Origin: Streptacidiphilus sp. PB12-B1b
GTDB lineage: Bacteria > Actinomycetota > Actinomycetes > Streptomycetales > Streptomycetaceae
DNA length: 64,000 nt
Direction: 5' to 3'
Assembly: GCF_014084125.1 (NCBI RefSeq)
Contig: NZ_CP048405.1
Span: 806,001-870,000 of the forward strand
How positions within the stretch are numbered: the stretch's first letter is position 1; each line of letters opens with the position of its first letter. The translations under genes and the position numbers were made by a program. This document shows, piece after piece, positions 50,045-57,497 of this stretch. The notes below the pieces were generated by a model that made no database searches, had not been told where the DNA came from, and saw nothing but the letters and a program-made list of their open reading frames with translations.

Positions 50045-51190
50045 ATGAAGATCCTTTTCTCCAGCACGCCAGCCTTCGGGCACCTTCTCCCGTTGTTCCC
50101 GCTGGCCCGCGCGTTCCAGGGGCAGGGCCACACTGTCGGAGTCCTCACCGCGGCCGGCCTGGCGCCGCTGCTCGAGGCCGAAGGCTTCGAGGCGCTCGCC
50201 GCAGGCCCCCTGCCCGACGTGCTGTTCGCCGAGGTGGCGCGGCGTACTGGCGCCGACCCGGCGGCCGATCCCACCCCTGAGGGTGTCGCGGAGTTCTTCG
50301 CCGGCACCCGCGTCGACCTCTCCGCACCCGAGGCGATAGCCGCGGTCGACTCCTGGGCCCCCGACCTGGTCGTGAGTGAGCTGTTCGACTTCGTCGGACC
50401 GCTTGCCGCCGCGACGCTCGGCACCCCGGTCGCCACGTTGGCCTTTGGCCCCGCTGTGCCGCCGGCCTTCCTGGAGGCGATGCGCGCCCTCGTGGCGTCG
50501 CGCTACCGTGACCGGGACCTGCCCGCCCCCATCGCCGTGCCCTCCGGTCGCTGGCTGCTCGACACCTGCCCGCCCGGCCTGCAGTTCGACGGCGTGCGGC
50601 CTGCCGCCGAGCACCTCCCGCTCCGGCCCGAGCCGCACCAGGGAGCCGAGGCGGCCGCTTCCAGCCCCTCCACGTCGGCCGCGGCCCGCCCGCGGGTGCT
50701 CGTCACCTTCGGCACCCACTTCGCCGATCCGGCTGTCGTCGGCCCGCTGCTGCACGCCCTGGCCGACCTGGACGTCGATCTGATCGCCACCCTCGGCGTG
50801 GACGGCAAGACCGACGACTACGACCTCGCACCGGGACGGGTCGACTTCGCACCGTTCGCACCCATGGCCCAACTCCTCGAAGGTGTCTCGGCGGTGGTCA
50901 CCCACGGCGGCGCGGGCACCACCCTGGGCGCGCTCGCCCGAGGCATCCCGCTGGTCATCCTGCCGCAGGGGGCGGACCAGTTCGTCCAGGCCGACCGGGT
51001 CGCCGCCGCCGGCGCGGGCACGGCGCTGCCGCCGGGCGGGAACGCTCCCGAAGCCGCAGCCGCCGCGCTGCGTACAGTGCTGACCGATCCGGCCTTCGCC
51101 GCCGCGGCCACCCGCATCGGCGACGAGATCGCCGCCATGCCGTCACCCGCCGCCGTCGCCGAATGTCTCATCGCCGACCTCAGGGGCTGA
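50045..51190 (+). CDS. GT1-type glycosyltransferase (macrolide-type)
   Basis: 381 residues, paralogous to the protein at 46798. N-terminal domain: ILFSSTPAFGHLLPLFPLAR with catalytic His; C-terminal donor domain: RVLVTFGTHFADPAVV, APMAQLLEGVSAVVTHGGAG (HGGxGT intact, about residue 284) and GADQFVQADRVAAAGAG. This is the organisation of enzymes that glycosylate macrolides or other polyketides, for biosynthesis or for inactivation. A divergent TetR gene with a shared operator suggests substrate-induced detoxification; that reading is inference. No biosynthetic cluster is adjacent. Confidence 0.9.
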   Translation: MKILFSSTPAFGHLLPLFPLARAFQGQGHTVGVLTAAGLAPLLEAEGFEALAAGPLPDVLFAEVARRTGADPAADPTPEGVAEFFAGTRVDLSAPEAIAAVDSWAPDLVVSELFDFVGPLAAATLGTPVATLAFGPAVPPAFLEAMRALVASRYRDRDLPAPIAVPSGRWLLDTCPPGLQFDGVRPAAEHLPLRPEPHQGAEAAASSPSTSAAARPRVLVTFGTHFADPAVVGPLLHALADLDVDLIATLGVDGKTDDYDLAPGRVDFAPFAPMAQLLEGVSAVVTHGGAGTTLGALARGIPLVILPQGADQFVQADRVAAAGAGTALPPGGNAPEAAAAALRTVLTDPAFAAAATRIGDEIAAMPSPAAVAECLIADLRG

Positions 51191-51382
51191 CCGCCCGCCC
51201 CGCAGTCCCTGCGGATCGCGGGGGTGCCCGCGTCCACAACCGTCCGCAACGCTTGCCGCGTCACCGCTCCACGGCCGCAGCGCAGGGAGACCGGTGGATA
51301 CCCGGTGGCCAGAGCCTTCTTGATGACCTACGGCTTCTGGCCCCCGGCCACGGCGAACCCGTGCCGCATGGGGATTCGAGCC

Positions 51383-51628
51383 GGCGAAGGTCCACGGACC
51401 GAAATTTATCAGCTACGGTGATCAATCCCATCATTACTCATCGTTGGACATGATGGCTGCGCTGACAGACGCTGGATGCATGTTCTCCACTGACGCCACC
51501 GCGACCGACGCCACCGCTGTCAACGCCATCCGCACCGGACCGAGAGGTGGGACGCCGGTCGTGCTGCTCCACTCCGCCGGGCTCGACCTGACCTACTGGG
51601 ACGCGCAACTCGACGCCCTGCGCCGCGA
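51383..51628. repeat. Inverted repeat arm B
   Basis: Partner of 48175-48413 in opposite orientation; includes a reversed remnant of the first LysR codons at its left end (GGCGAAGGTCCACGG) and the intact hydrolase 5' end. Confidence 0.9.
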
Positions 51629-52286
51629 CCACGACGTGGTCGCCCTTGATCTGCCCGGACACGGAGGCAGTCGGGGCCGGGCGGAGGAGATCACCGTCGA
51701 GCACGTGTCGGCGGCGATCGGCGCGGCCATCACCGACCTGGACGCCGGCCCGGTGCACCTCGTCGGCCTCTCGGTCGGCGGCCTGATCGCCCAGTCGATC
51801 GCCTTGGACCGTCCGCAACTCGTCCGCTCCCTGGTGCTGATCGACACCGCCGCCAACTTCTCGCCCGGCGGCCAGGCCGCCATGCGCGAGCGCGCCGACA
51901 CGGCCCGGCGCGAGGGCATGGCCGCGGTCCTGCCGGGCCTGTTCGCCCACTGGTTCATGCCCGACACCCTCGCGCGGCGGCCGCATCTGGTGGACCGCGC
52001 CACCAAGACGCTGCTCCACGACGACCCGCACACGCACGCGGCACTGTGGGAGCTGATCGCCGCCTTCGACGTCGCCGAGCGGCTCCCGGCGGTCACCGCG
52101 CCCACGCTGGTCCTGGTGGGCGAGCACGACTCCAGTTCTCCCCTGTCCAGCGCCCGGCACCTGTGCGAGGCGATCCCCCGGGCGCGTCTGCGGATCGTCC
52201 CGGACGCCGCCCACCTGTCCCCCATCGAACGGCCGGACACGGTCACCGGCCACATCGACGCCTTCCTGAACGAGGTGACCCGATGA
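51450..52286 (+). CDS. Alpha/beta hydrolase (3-oxoadipate enol-lactonase-like)
   Basis: 278 residues. Alpha/beta hydrolase fold with the oxyanion-hole strand GTPVVLLHSAGLDLTYWD, VVALDLPGHGGS, nucleophile elbow GLSVGG (Ser about residue 104), acid in VLVGEHDSSSP and the His in DAAHLSPIERPD. Sequence order resembles PcaD-type lactonases and related carboxylesterases. The start could be either of two adjacent ATG codons (51450, 51453) or an earlier TTG. It overlaps the next gene by 4 bp (ATGA), forming an operon with a CMD-like protein, which is also the partner of PcaD in protocatechuate catabolism. LysR-type control is likely. Confidence 0.88.
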   Translation: MMAALTDAGCMFSTDATATDATAVNAIRTGPRGGTPVVLLHSAGLDLTYWDAQLDALRRDHDVVALDLPGHGGSRGRAEEITVEHVSAAIGAAITDLDAGPVHLVGLSVGGLIAQSIALDRPQLVRSLVLIDTAANFSPGGQAAMRERADTARREGMAAVLPGLFAHWFMPDTLARRPHLVDRATKTLLHDDPHTHAALWELIAAFDVAERLPAVTAPTLVLVGEHDSSSPLSSARHLCEAIPRARLRIVPDAAHLSPIERPDTVTGHIDAFLNEVTR

Positions 52287-52813
52287 GCCGGATACCGCTC
52301 GCCGACAGCGCGACACTCAACGACTCGCAGCAGGCCCAGTACAACCGGTTCCCGTCCAACCTCACCCGGGCCGTGCTGCTGCTCGACGACCGGCTGGCCG
52401 GGCTGCTGCCCGAGTCCGCCAACGCGCTGCGCGCGACCGACCTCGACCCCGCCTGGCGGGAGGCCGCGATCCTGCGGGTCGCGGCGCTGAGCTACAGCGC
52501 CTACGAACGCTTCCAGCACCTCGACCAGGCCCGCGCGGCCGGCTGGAGCGAGCAGCAGATCTCCGACATCGAGTCCGGCCGCTTCGGCCGACTCGACGCC
52601 GAAGTCGCCGCCCTGCTCACGTTCGTGGACGCCTGCGTGGCCGGCACCGACACCACCGACGAGACCTTCGGCTCCGCCCGAGCAGTGCTGACGGACCGTC
52701 AACTCGTGAACGTCATCGTCCTCGTCGGGCACTACATGACCGTCGCCCGGATCACCGGCATCCTGCGGATCGAACTGGACGACGCACCCGACGCATGGAC
52801 CCACGACCACTGA
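52283..52813 (+). CDS. Carboxymuconolactone decarboxylase family protein
   Basis: 176 residues, CMD/AhpD-like all-helical protein (RFPSNLTRAVLLLDDRL, WREAAILRVAALSYSAYERF, QHLDQARAAGWSEQQISDIE, VIVLVGHYMTVARITGILR). The helix that in AhpD carries CxxC has none here (SYSAYERFQH), so it is not a disulfide peroxidase; a decarboxylase- or isomerase-like role is more plausible. Start ATG overlaps the hydrolase stop. With the hydrolase it mirrors the PcaD-PcaC pair, but the substrate need not be the same. Confidence 0.87.
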   Translation: MSRIPLADSATLNDSQQAQYNRFPSNLTRAVLLLDDRLAGLLPESANALRATDLDPAWREAAILRVAALSYSAYERFQHLDQARAAGWSEQQISDIESGRFGRLDAEVAALLTFVDACVAGTDTTDETFGSARAVLTDRQLVNVIVLVGHYMTVARITGILRIELDDAPDAWTHDH

Positions 52814-52865
52814 AACCATCCGCCACGACCGTCCCGGTCGCGGCGAACCCGACAGGAAGAGTCTC

Positions 52866-54284
52866 ATGGACCACAGCAGCGTGCATGGCGTGGTGGAAAC
52901 GGGCTGGATGGCCTCGGCGCTGCCGAGTCTGGCCGAGTACATCAAGATCCCCGCTCTCTCACCCGACTTCGACGCCTCCTGGGCCGAAACCGGGCACCTG
53001 CGCAGGGCCGTTGAGCATGTACGGGACTGGATCGCCGCTCGCGGGCTTCCGGGCGCCCGCTTGGAGATCCTCCAACTGGACGGCCGCTCACCGCTGTTGG
53101 TGGTCGATGTGCCCGCGACCCCGGGCGCGGTCGCCCAGGGAACGGTCGTCCTCTACGGCCACCTCGACAAGCAACCCGCGGCCGGCGATTGGTCCGAAGG
53201 GCTCGATCCGTGGCAGCCGATGGTCCGCGGCTGCCGGTTGTACGGCCGCGGCGCGGTCGACGACGGCTACGCGGGGTACGCGGCGGCGCTGGCGATCGAG
53301 GCCGTGCACGCGACCGGCGGCGAGCACGCCCGGTCGGTGCTGCTGCTGGAGACCGGCGAGGAGTCGGGGAGCCGGGACCTGCCCGCGTACGTGGAGCACC
53401 TGGCGGGCCGGCTCGGCGACGTCTCGCTGGTGGTCTGCCTGGACGCGGGCGGCGGCGACTACGAGCGGCTGTGGCTGACCACCAGCCTGCGCGGGATCGT
53501 GCAGGCCACGGTGAAGGTCACGGTGCTGACCTCGCCTCAGCACTCGGGCCTGGCCGGCGGCATCGTGCCCAGCTCGTTCCGGGTCCTGCGCGCGCTGCTG
53601 GAGCGGGTCGAGGACGCCGGGACCGGCAGGATCAAGCTCCCGGCAATGAACGTGCAGATACCGGCCGAACGCCGGGCCGGGGCCGAGGCTTTGGCCCGGT
53701 TCGACCCCGGCGCGCCGAAGCGGCGGCACCCGTTGGCCGACGGCGTGCGTCCGGAGTCCGAGGACGACGTCGAGCTGATCCTCAACAGCACCTGGCGGCC
53801 GGCGCTCGCGGTGACCGGCGCGTCCGGGCTGCCGGAGCCGGCCGACGCGGGCAACGTGCTGCGCGCCTCCACCTCGCTCAAGCTGAGCTTCCGGCTCCCG
53901 CCGACCGCCGACTCCCGGGCCGCACTGGCCGAGTTGGAGCAGGCGCTGACCACGGACGTGCCGAACCACGCGCAGGTGGAACTCGACGACGTCTTCGCAC
54001 AGGACGGATGGAACGCGCCGACGCCGGCGCCGTGGCTGACCCAGGCACTGGACTCGGTCGGCGACGCAGTGCTCGGCGGCCGGCACCAGGGCGTCGGCAT
54101 CGGCGGCGGTGTGCCGTTCATGACGATGCTCGCAGAGCACTACCCCCGGGCGCAGTTCCTGGTCACCGGGGCGCTCGGCGCGGACTCGAACATGCACGTG
54201 CCGGACGAGTGGCTGAACCTCGCCTTCGCGGCGAAGGTGACCGAGGCCGTCGCCCACGTGCTGGACGCCCACGCCCGGGTCTAG
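52866..54284 (+). CDS. M20-family metallopeptidase
   Basis: 472 residues, zinc exopeptidase/deacylase of the M20 (CPG70/ArgE-like) family. First metal site: LYGHLDKQPAA (His and Asp, about residues 98-108) and GRGAVDDGYAGY (bridging Asp, about 130). Catalytic and metal Glu pair: LETGEESGSRD (about 163), then VVCLDAGGGDY. Dimerisation insert in the middle, and a late His in DSNMHVPDEWLN. Start ATG follows AGGAAGAG, 52 bp after the CMD gene, so it is likely in the same transcript. The substrate is probably a peptide or N-acyl amino acid. Confidence 0.93.
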   Translation: MDHSSVHGVVETGWMASALPSLAEYIKIPALSPDFDASWAETGHLRRAVEHVRDWIAARGLPGARLEILQLDGRSPLLVVDVPATPGAVAQGTVVLYGHLDKQPAAGDWSEGLDPWQPMVRGCRLYGRGAVDDGYAGYAAALAIEAVHATGGEHARSVLLLETGEESGSRDLPAYVEHLAGRLGDVSLVVCLDAGGGDYERLWLTTSLRGIVQATVKVTVLTSPQHSGLAGGIVPSSFRVLRALLERVEDAGTGRIKLPAMNVQIPAERRAGAEALARFDPGAPKRRHPLADGVRPESEDDVELILNSTWRPALAVTGASGLPEPADAGNVLRASTSLKLSFRLPPTADSRAALAELEQALTTDVPNHAQVELDDVFAQDGWNAPTPAPWLTQALDSVGDAVLGGRHQGVGIGGGVPFMTMLAEHYPRAQFLVTGALGADSNMHVPDEWLNLAFAAKVTEAVAHVLDAHARV

Positions 54285-54352
54285 CCCGCGCCTTGCCCAC
54301 GACCCGACCCCAGCAGGCAGTTGACGCAGTGGCCGCCAACCGAGAGGAACCC

Positions 54353-55381
54353 ATGTCCGAGATCCGGAGCCTGTTCTACGTCGAACCGGGACAGGTGCGA
54401 TGGCGATCGGTCCCCACGCCGGTCCTGGCCGCCGACACCGACGCGCTGGTACGCCCGATCGTGTCCAGCACCTGTGACCTGGACCGGCGCATCGTCACCG
54501 GGCGCACCCCGATGCCCGGACCGTTCGCCCTCGGCCACGAGGCCGTCGGCGAGGTCGTGGCGGTGGGCGACGCCGCGGGCGCGGCCGGGCTGCGCCCCGG
54601 CGACCGGGTGGTGATCCCGTGGCACCTGAGCTGCGGTACGTGCGTGCACTGTCTGGCCCGCCGACCGGCGAACTGCTCGGCCACCCCGCCGCTGGCCGCC
54701 TACGGCGTCCCGTTGGGCGGTCCGCACGGGGGTCTGTTCGACGAACTGGTCCGAGTCCCCTACGCCGCGACGTCGCTGGTGCCGCTGCCGGACGGGCTGG
54801 ATCCGGCGGCGGCCGTCTCCTGCTCGGACAACCTCACCGACGCCTACCAGGGCGTACGCGACGCGATGGCCGAGCACCCCGACGCCAGGGTGCTGATAGT
54901 CGGCGGGACCGCCAGCCTCGGGCTGTTCGCGGTGATGTTCGCCGTCGCCCTCGGTGCGGGTGAGGTGACGTACATCGACAAGGACCCGGAGGCCGTGGCG
55001 CTCGCCACCCGGCTCGGCGCCGCGCACGTGATCTGCGGCCGGCACCCCGAGCGCGTCGAGGGCGTCTTCGAGGCCACCGTGGACGCCTCCGGCAGCGCCG
55101 CCGGCCTGGCCTGCGCGCTGAGGTCCACCGCCCCGGGCGGGACCTGCTCGATCCGCTCGGTGTACTTCACGGACATGCCGTTCCCGTACTTCGACATGTA
55201 CGCCGCCGGCATCACCGTATGCACCGGCCTGGCGCAGATCACGCCGAACGTGCCCGTCGTGCTCGACCTGCTCCGGACCGGGGCCGTCCAGCCGGGCCCG
55301 GTCTACTCCGCACCGCTCCGCTTCGACGACGCGCCGGCGGTCCTGCTCGACCCGCCCCGGAAACCGGTCTTCGTCCGCTGA
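54353..55381 (+). CDS. Zinc-binding alcohol dehydrogenase (MDR superfamily)
   Basis: 342 residues. Catalytic domain: SSTCDLDRRIVTG and PFALGHEAVGEVVAVGD (catalytic zinc ligands), structural zinc lobe CGTCVHCLARRPANC with all four Cys (about residues 92-106). Coenzyme domain: VLIVGGTASLGLFAVMFAV with YIDKDPEAVALATRLGA, the acidic residue favouring NAD. Ends with PPRKPVFVR. ATG at 54353 follows GAGAGGAAC. It is the last gene of the hydrolase/CMD/M20 set and the last coding gene before the right island boundary, so it may complete a short catabolic route. Confidence 0.92.
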   Translation: MSEIRSLFYVEPGQVRWRSVPTPVLAADTDALVRPIVSSTCDLDRRIVTGRTPMPGPFALGHEAVGEVVAVGDAAGAAGLRPGDRVVIPWHLSCGTCVHCLARRPANCSATPPLAAYGVPLGGPHGGLFDELVRVPYAATSLVPLPDGLDPAAAVSCSDNLTDAYQGVRDAMAEHPDARVLIVGGTASLGLFAVMFAVALGAGEVTYIDKDPEAVALATRLGAAHVICGRHPERVEGVFEATVDASGSAAGLACALRSTAPGGTCSIRSVYFTDMPFPYFDMYAAGITVCTGLAQITPNVPVVLDLLRTGAVQPGPVYSAPLRFDDAPAVLLDPPRKPVFVR

Positions 55382-55670
55382 CCCCACCGCCCGGGATCCG
55401 TCCGCCCAATCGCAGAGACACTCGACGACGTCACCTGTTGAGCACCCGCCGCCGACGCCGGGTTCCTGCTGTGTCCCCGCTCACCAGTAGGCTCAATACG
55501 GCAGCTCAGAAAGCCACAGGGGACTGTCACGACACGGCTCCAGCGGCCCGGATTTCGCCCGTATGAGGATGAGAAATGATGGGCAACGACGAGATCCATC
55601 GAGAGTGATTTTCGCAGCTCAGTGATCATGTCGCCGCATCGTTGCAGGTCAGCGGCTTGACTGGGGAAAA

Positions 55671-55851
55671 CTCCTAAAGCCGGTGTCGCAGGTTCGAATC
55701 CTGCCTGGGGCACAAAGCAGGACAAAATTTCATGACAGAACGGACATGCCGGGCGCTTCAGAGTGCCCGGCATGTCCGTTCTGTGGGTACATAAGCACTG
55801 GTGGAAGCCGTGTGACAGCGACTCCCGAAGAGCGGTGCTCATTCTGCATCG
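55671..55851. repeat. Right direct repeat (attR-like), 181 bp
   Basis: Copy of 42187-42367. Begins at the anticodon-loop CTCCTAAAG without the tRNA 5' half, so it is not a functional tRNA. It carries its own copy of the terminator hairpin (55735-55754 with 55765-55784). Confidence 0.9.
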
Positions 55852-55939
55852 GCGGGGGTTGGGCGCGCCCGTGTCTCTGACGCGCGTAGTTGCTGGTCGA
55901 GTCGCCCCTTGAAGGCGACGGACTCATACGGGGCATCTG

Positions 55940-56101
55940 TTGGGCGGAGGTGCTGCTGTCTATCGGTACGACGGGCTGACCTGCGGCTTTGCCGCGGAGC
56001 CTGCGACGCGCCCGGATTTCGCCCGCATGACGCTGCGCGACTGGCGGATGATGGTGACGTATCGTCACATCATGCAGGCGGTGGATGATACATGCTGGTG
56101 A
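55940..56101 (+). pseudogene. Short protein-like reading frame, possible gene fragment
   Basis: From a TTG at 55940 the frame encodes 53 residues with a natural-looking composition (VYRYDGLTCGFAAEP, RPDFARMTLRDW, MMVTYRHIMQAVDD), unlike the Pro/Arg-rich shadows around it. The part encoding PDFARM is also present at about 55548-55566. There is no good ribosome site, and a stop lies shortly upstream in frame, so it is probably a fragment of a gene of unknown family. Confidence 0.35.
56055..56067. promoter_or_regulatory. Operator-like palindrome TGACG-TAT-CGTCA
   Basis: Flanked further by GTGAC/GTCAC and partial GATG/CATC symmetry. Similar to, but distinct from, the CTGAC-N5-GTCAG sites. It lies inside the short frame ending at 56101, so it may be coincidental. 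Confidence 0.3.
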
Positions 56102-56712
56102 ACGCCCTGCTGCGTATCGCCGTTGGTGTCCATTGGCCAGAAGTCTTGATGTGGGGCGGGCAACGGAGTTGGGCATGGCCGTTGCCCCACGGGGAGTGCG
56201 GTACGCATTTTGTAGGCATGGCCTCGGGCTCCCCCCGCTGGAGCTTCTGGAGCGGGCAGATCGCTGTGGATCACCGCGGGCATCCGGGTGGACTTCAGCC
56301 ACAAGCGCTGCCGCGGGCTGCTGTACCGGGTCACGTCGCAGGTGCGCAGCGGGCCACCCAGAATCGTCGGTCGGTGCAGAGGACGCGGCTCACCTTCTGG
56401 TCGGCGGCCTGCTGGTGGTCGGGATGGGCCAGGGTCTGATGGCGGGCCCAGCAGCGCGGATGCTCGGCCACGACGTCGCTGTCTGGTGGTGACGCGGATC
56501 AGGTCGGCGTCGCAGGACCCGGCGGCCGCGCGGGTACACGGAGTCGAAGCGCGGTGTGGATGCTGTGACCCGGGGCGGTTTGTGCCAGTGCCTTCAGAAT
56601 GGTCCTCCGCCTCAGTGTTCTCCTGAGGAGGATTTCGAGGAGGGCTCGGTTCGCGCCGGGACGCTTGCCGCTCCCCAGGGGGCGCTGGCGCGGGGGCTGT
56701 CGGGCGGCTCCG

Positions 56713-57063
56713 TCAGGTGTGGAAGGGATCCCCGGTCAGGGCGATGAGGCGGGCCACGGATGGGCTGATCGGGCCCAGGAGCAGGGCGGTGCGCGAGTAT
56801 GAGGCGTGGACACTGATCCGCAGCAGGGCGGCGAGTCCCGCGCAGTCGATGAAGGCGATTCGGCTCAGGTCGAGGGTGAGTACCGAGGGCAAGGCGCCGA
56901 GGTGGGCGGTGGCGGCGGATTCGAGGGTCGGAGCGGAGTCGAGGTCAAGTTCTCCGCTCACGTGCAGGACGAGGCCGCCGGGTGCGCGCTGTGCCGTGGT
57001 CGTCAAGGGGATGCAGGTCCAGGGCTGTCGGAGTCGACGCCGACGTGGTCGGTGCGGAGGCAC
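56713..57063 (-). CDS. STAS-domain anti-sigma factor antagonist
   Basis: 116 residues, SpoIIAA/RsbV-like. After an Arg/Pro head the STAS fold appears: APGGLVLHVSGELDLDSAP, LTLDLSRIAFIDCAGLAALL, ARLIALTGDPF. The phosphorylatable Ser of RsbV proteins (usually DSSGL) is replaced by Cys in FIDCAGL, so control by an RsbW-type kinase is doubtful. The GTG start immediately follows the stop of the WhiB-like frame (TGAGTG), so translation is coupled. The alternative TTG start about 20 codons in would remove the basic head. No kinase gene is adjacent. Confidence 0.83.
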   Translation of the reverse strand: MPPHRPRRRRLRQPWTCIPLTTTAQRAPGGLVLHVSGELDLDSAPTLESAATAHLGALPSVLTLDLSRIAFIDCAGLAALLRISVHASYSRTALLLGPISPSVARLIALTGDPFHT

Positions 57064-57282
57064 TCAGGTGGCACCCGCGACGCGAGGTGTTGTCGCCCGC
57101 TGACGCGCGGTCAGGCCACCCCACACACCGTAGGGCTGCCCGGTTCTGTCGGCGAAGGCGGCGCACTGGTCTACCACGGCGCAGCTCCGGCAGACCCTGA
57201 GGGCGTGTTCCTCGCGCCGTCGCCGGGCGGGGCCGCGTTCGCCGGTCGGTGAGAAGAAGCTCTCGGAGGCCATGCCCCTGCA
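57064..57282 (-). pseudogene. WhiB-like iron-sulfur regulator frame without a normal start
   Basis: The frame has all WhiB hallmarks: first Cys in KTCRGMASESFF (codon 57280-57282), then RVCRSCAVVDQCAAF (CxxCx5C), and the YGVWGGLTARQR turn. An ATG at 57273 would exclude the first cluster ligand. Upstream the frame stays open for about 50 codons but offers no ATG, GTG or TTG before the Cys; an ATG just upstream lies in another frame. Hence either a CTG start is used, a frameshift broke the start, or the gene is decaying. If functional it would bind a [4Fe-4S] cluster and regulate transcription. It is coupled to the STAS gene downstream. Confidence 0.7.
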
Positions 57283-57497
57283 CGTCTTCAGGGCGATCTG
57301 CGGCTCATGCGCGACAAGCCCCTCGCGTGCCCAAGGCGCGCTCAGCAGTCCTCCGGCCGCCGCGCGCAGCAGAGGAATCAGCTGTCTGACTGCACCCGCT
57401 TCGCCGGACGAGCGCAGTCATTCTGCGGATTCCGCCGCAGTAGCGGAGCACCCGAGCATGGGGATCACAAGGTTCCTACCAGGGAGGACTTACGGAG

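Larger units (their letters stand above)
42187..55715. mobile_element. Decayed genomic island in the tRNA-Arg(CCT) gene
   Basis: About 13.5 kb bounded by direct copies of the tRNA 3' end: 45 identical bp at 42187-42231 and 55671-55715. Inside are a broken subtilase gene, regulators of four families (XRE/MmyB, two TetR, LysR), two glycosyltransferases and a small catabolic set, none belonging to core metabolism. No integrase, relaxase or replication gene is seen in any frame, so the element is probably immobile or was mobilised in trans. The direction of integration is given by the intact tRNA at the left end. Confidence 0.75.
55382..56712. other. Gene-poor boundary region containing the right island end
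   Basis: No convincing full gene in 1.3 kb. It holds the right direct repeat (55671-55851), a 21-bp repeat pair (55546-55566 and 56010-56030, one mismatch), a palindrome at 56055-56067, and a short protein-like frame ending at 56101. From 56100 to 56710 I see only long non-conserved frames. Base composition is slightly less GC-rich than the backbone near 55600 and 56050. Confidence 0.5.

Noticed and set aside
42187-55715. CRISPR array or phage integrase inside the island
   Set aside because: No regularly spaced repeats and no tyrosine- or serine-recombinase motifs were found in any frame.
56085-56492. Frames of 110-135 codons after the island
   Set aside because: Composition is Arg/Ala/Pro/Trp-rich without motifs, and they overlap each other; no support for a real gene.
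57100-57114. A further CTGAC-N5-GTCAG palindrome
   Set aside because: It lies inside the WhiB-like frame and is explained by codons for the conserved LTARQR segment, so it was not counted as an operator.
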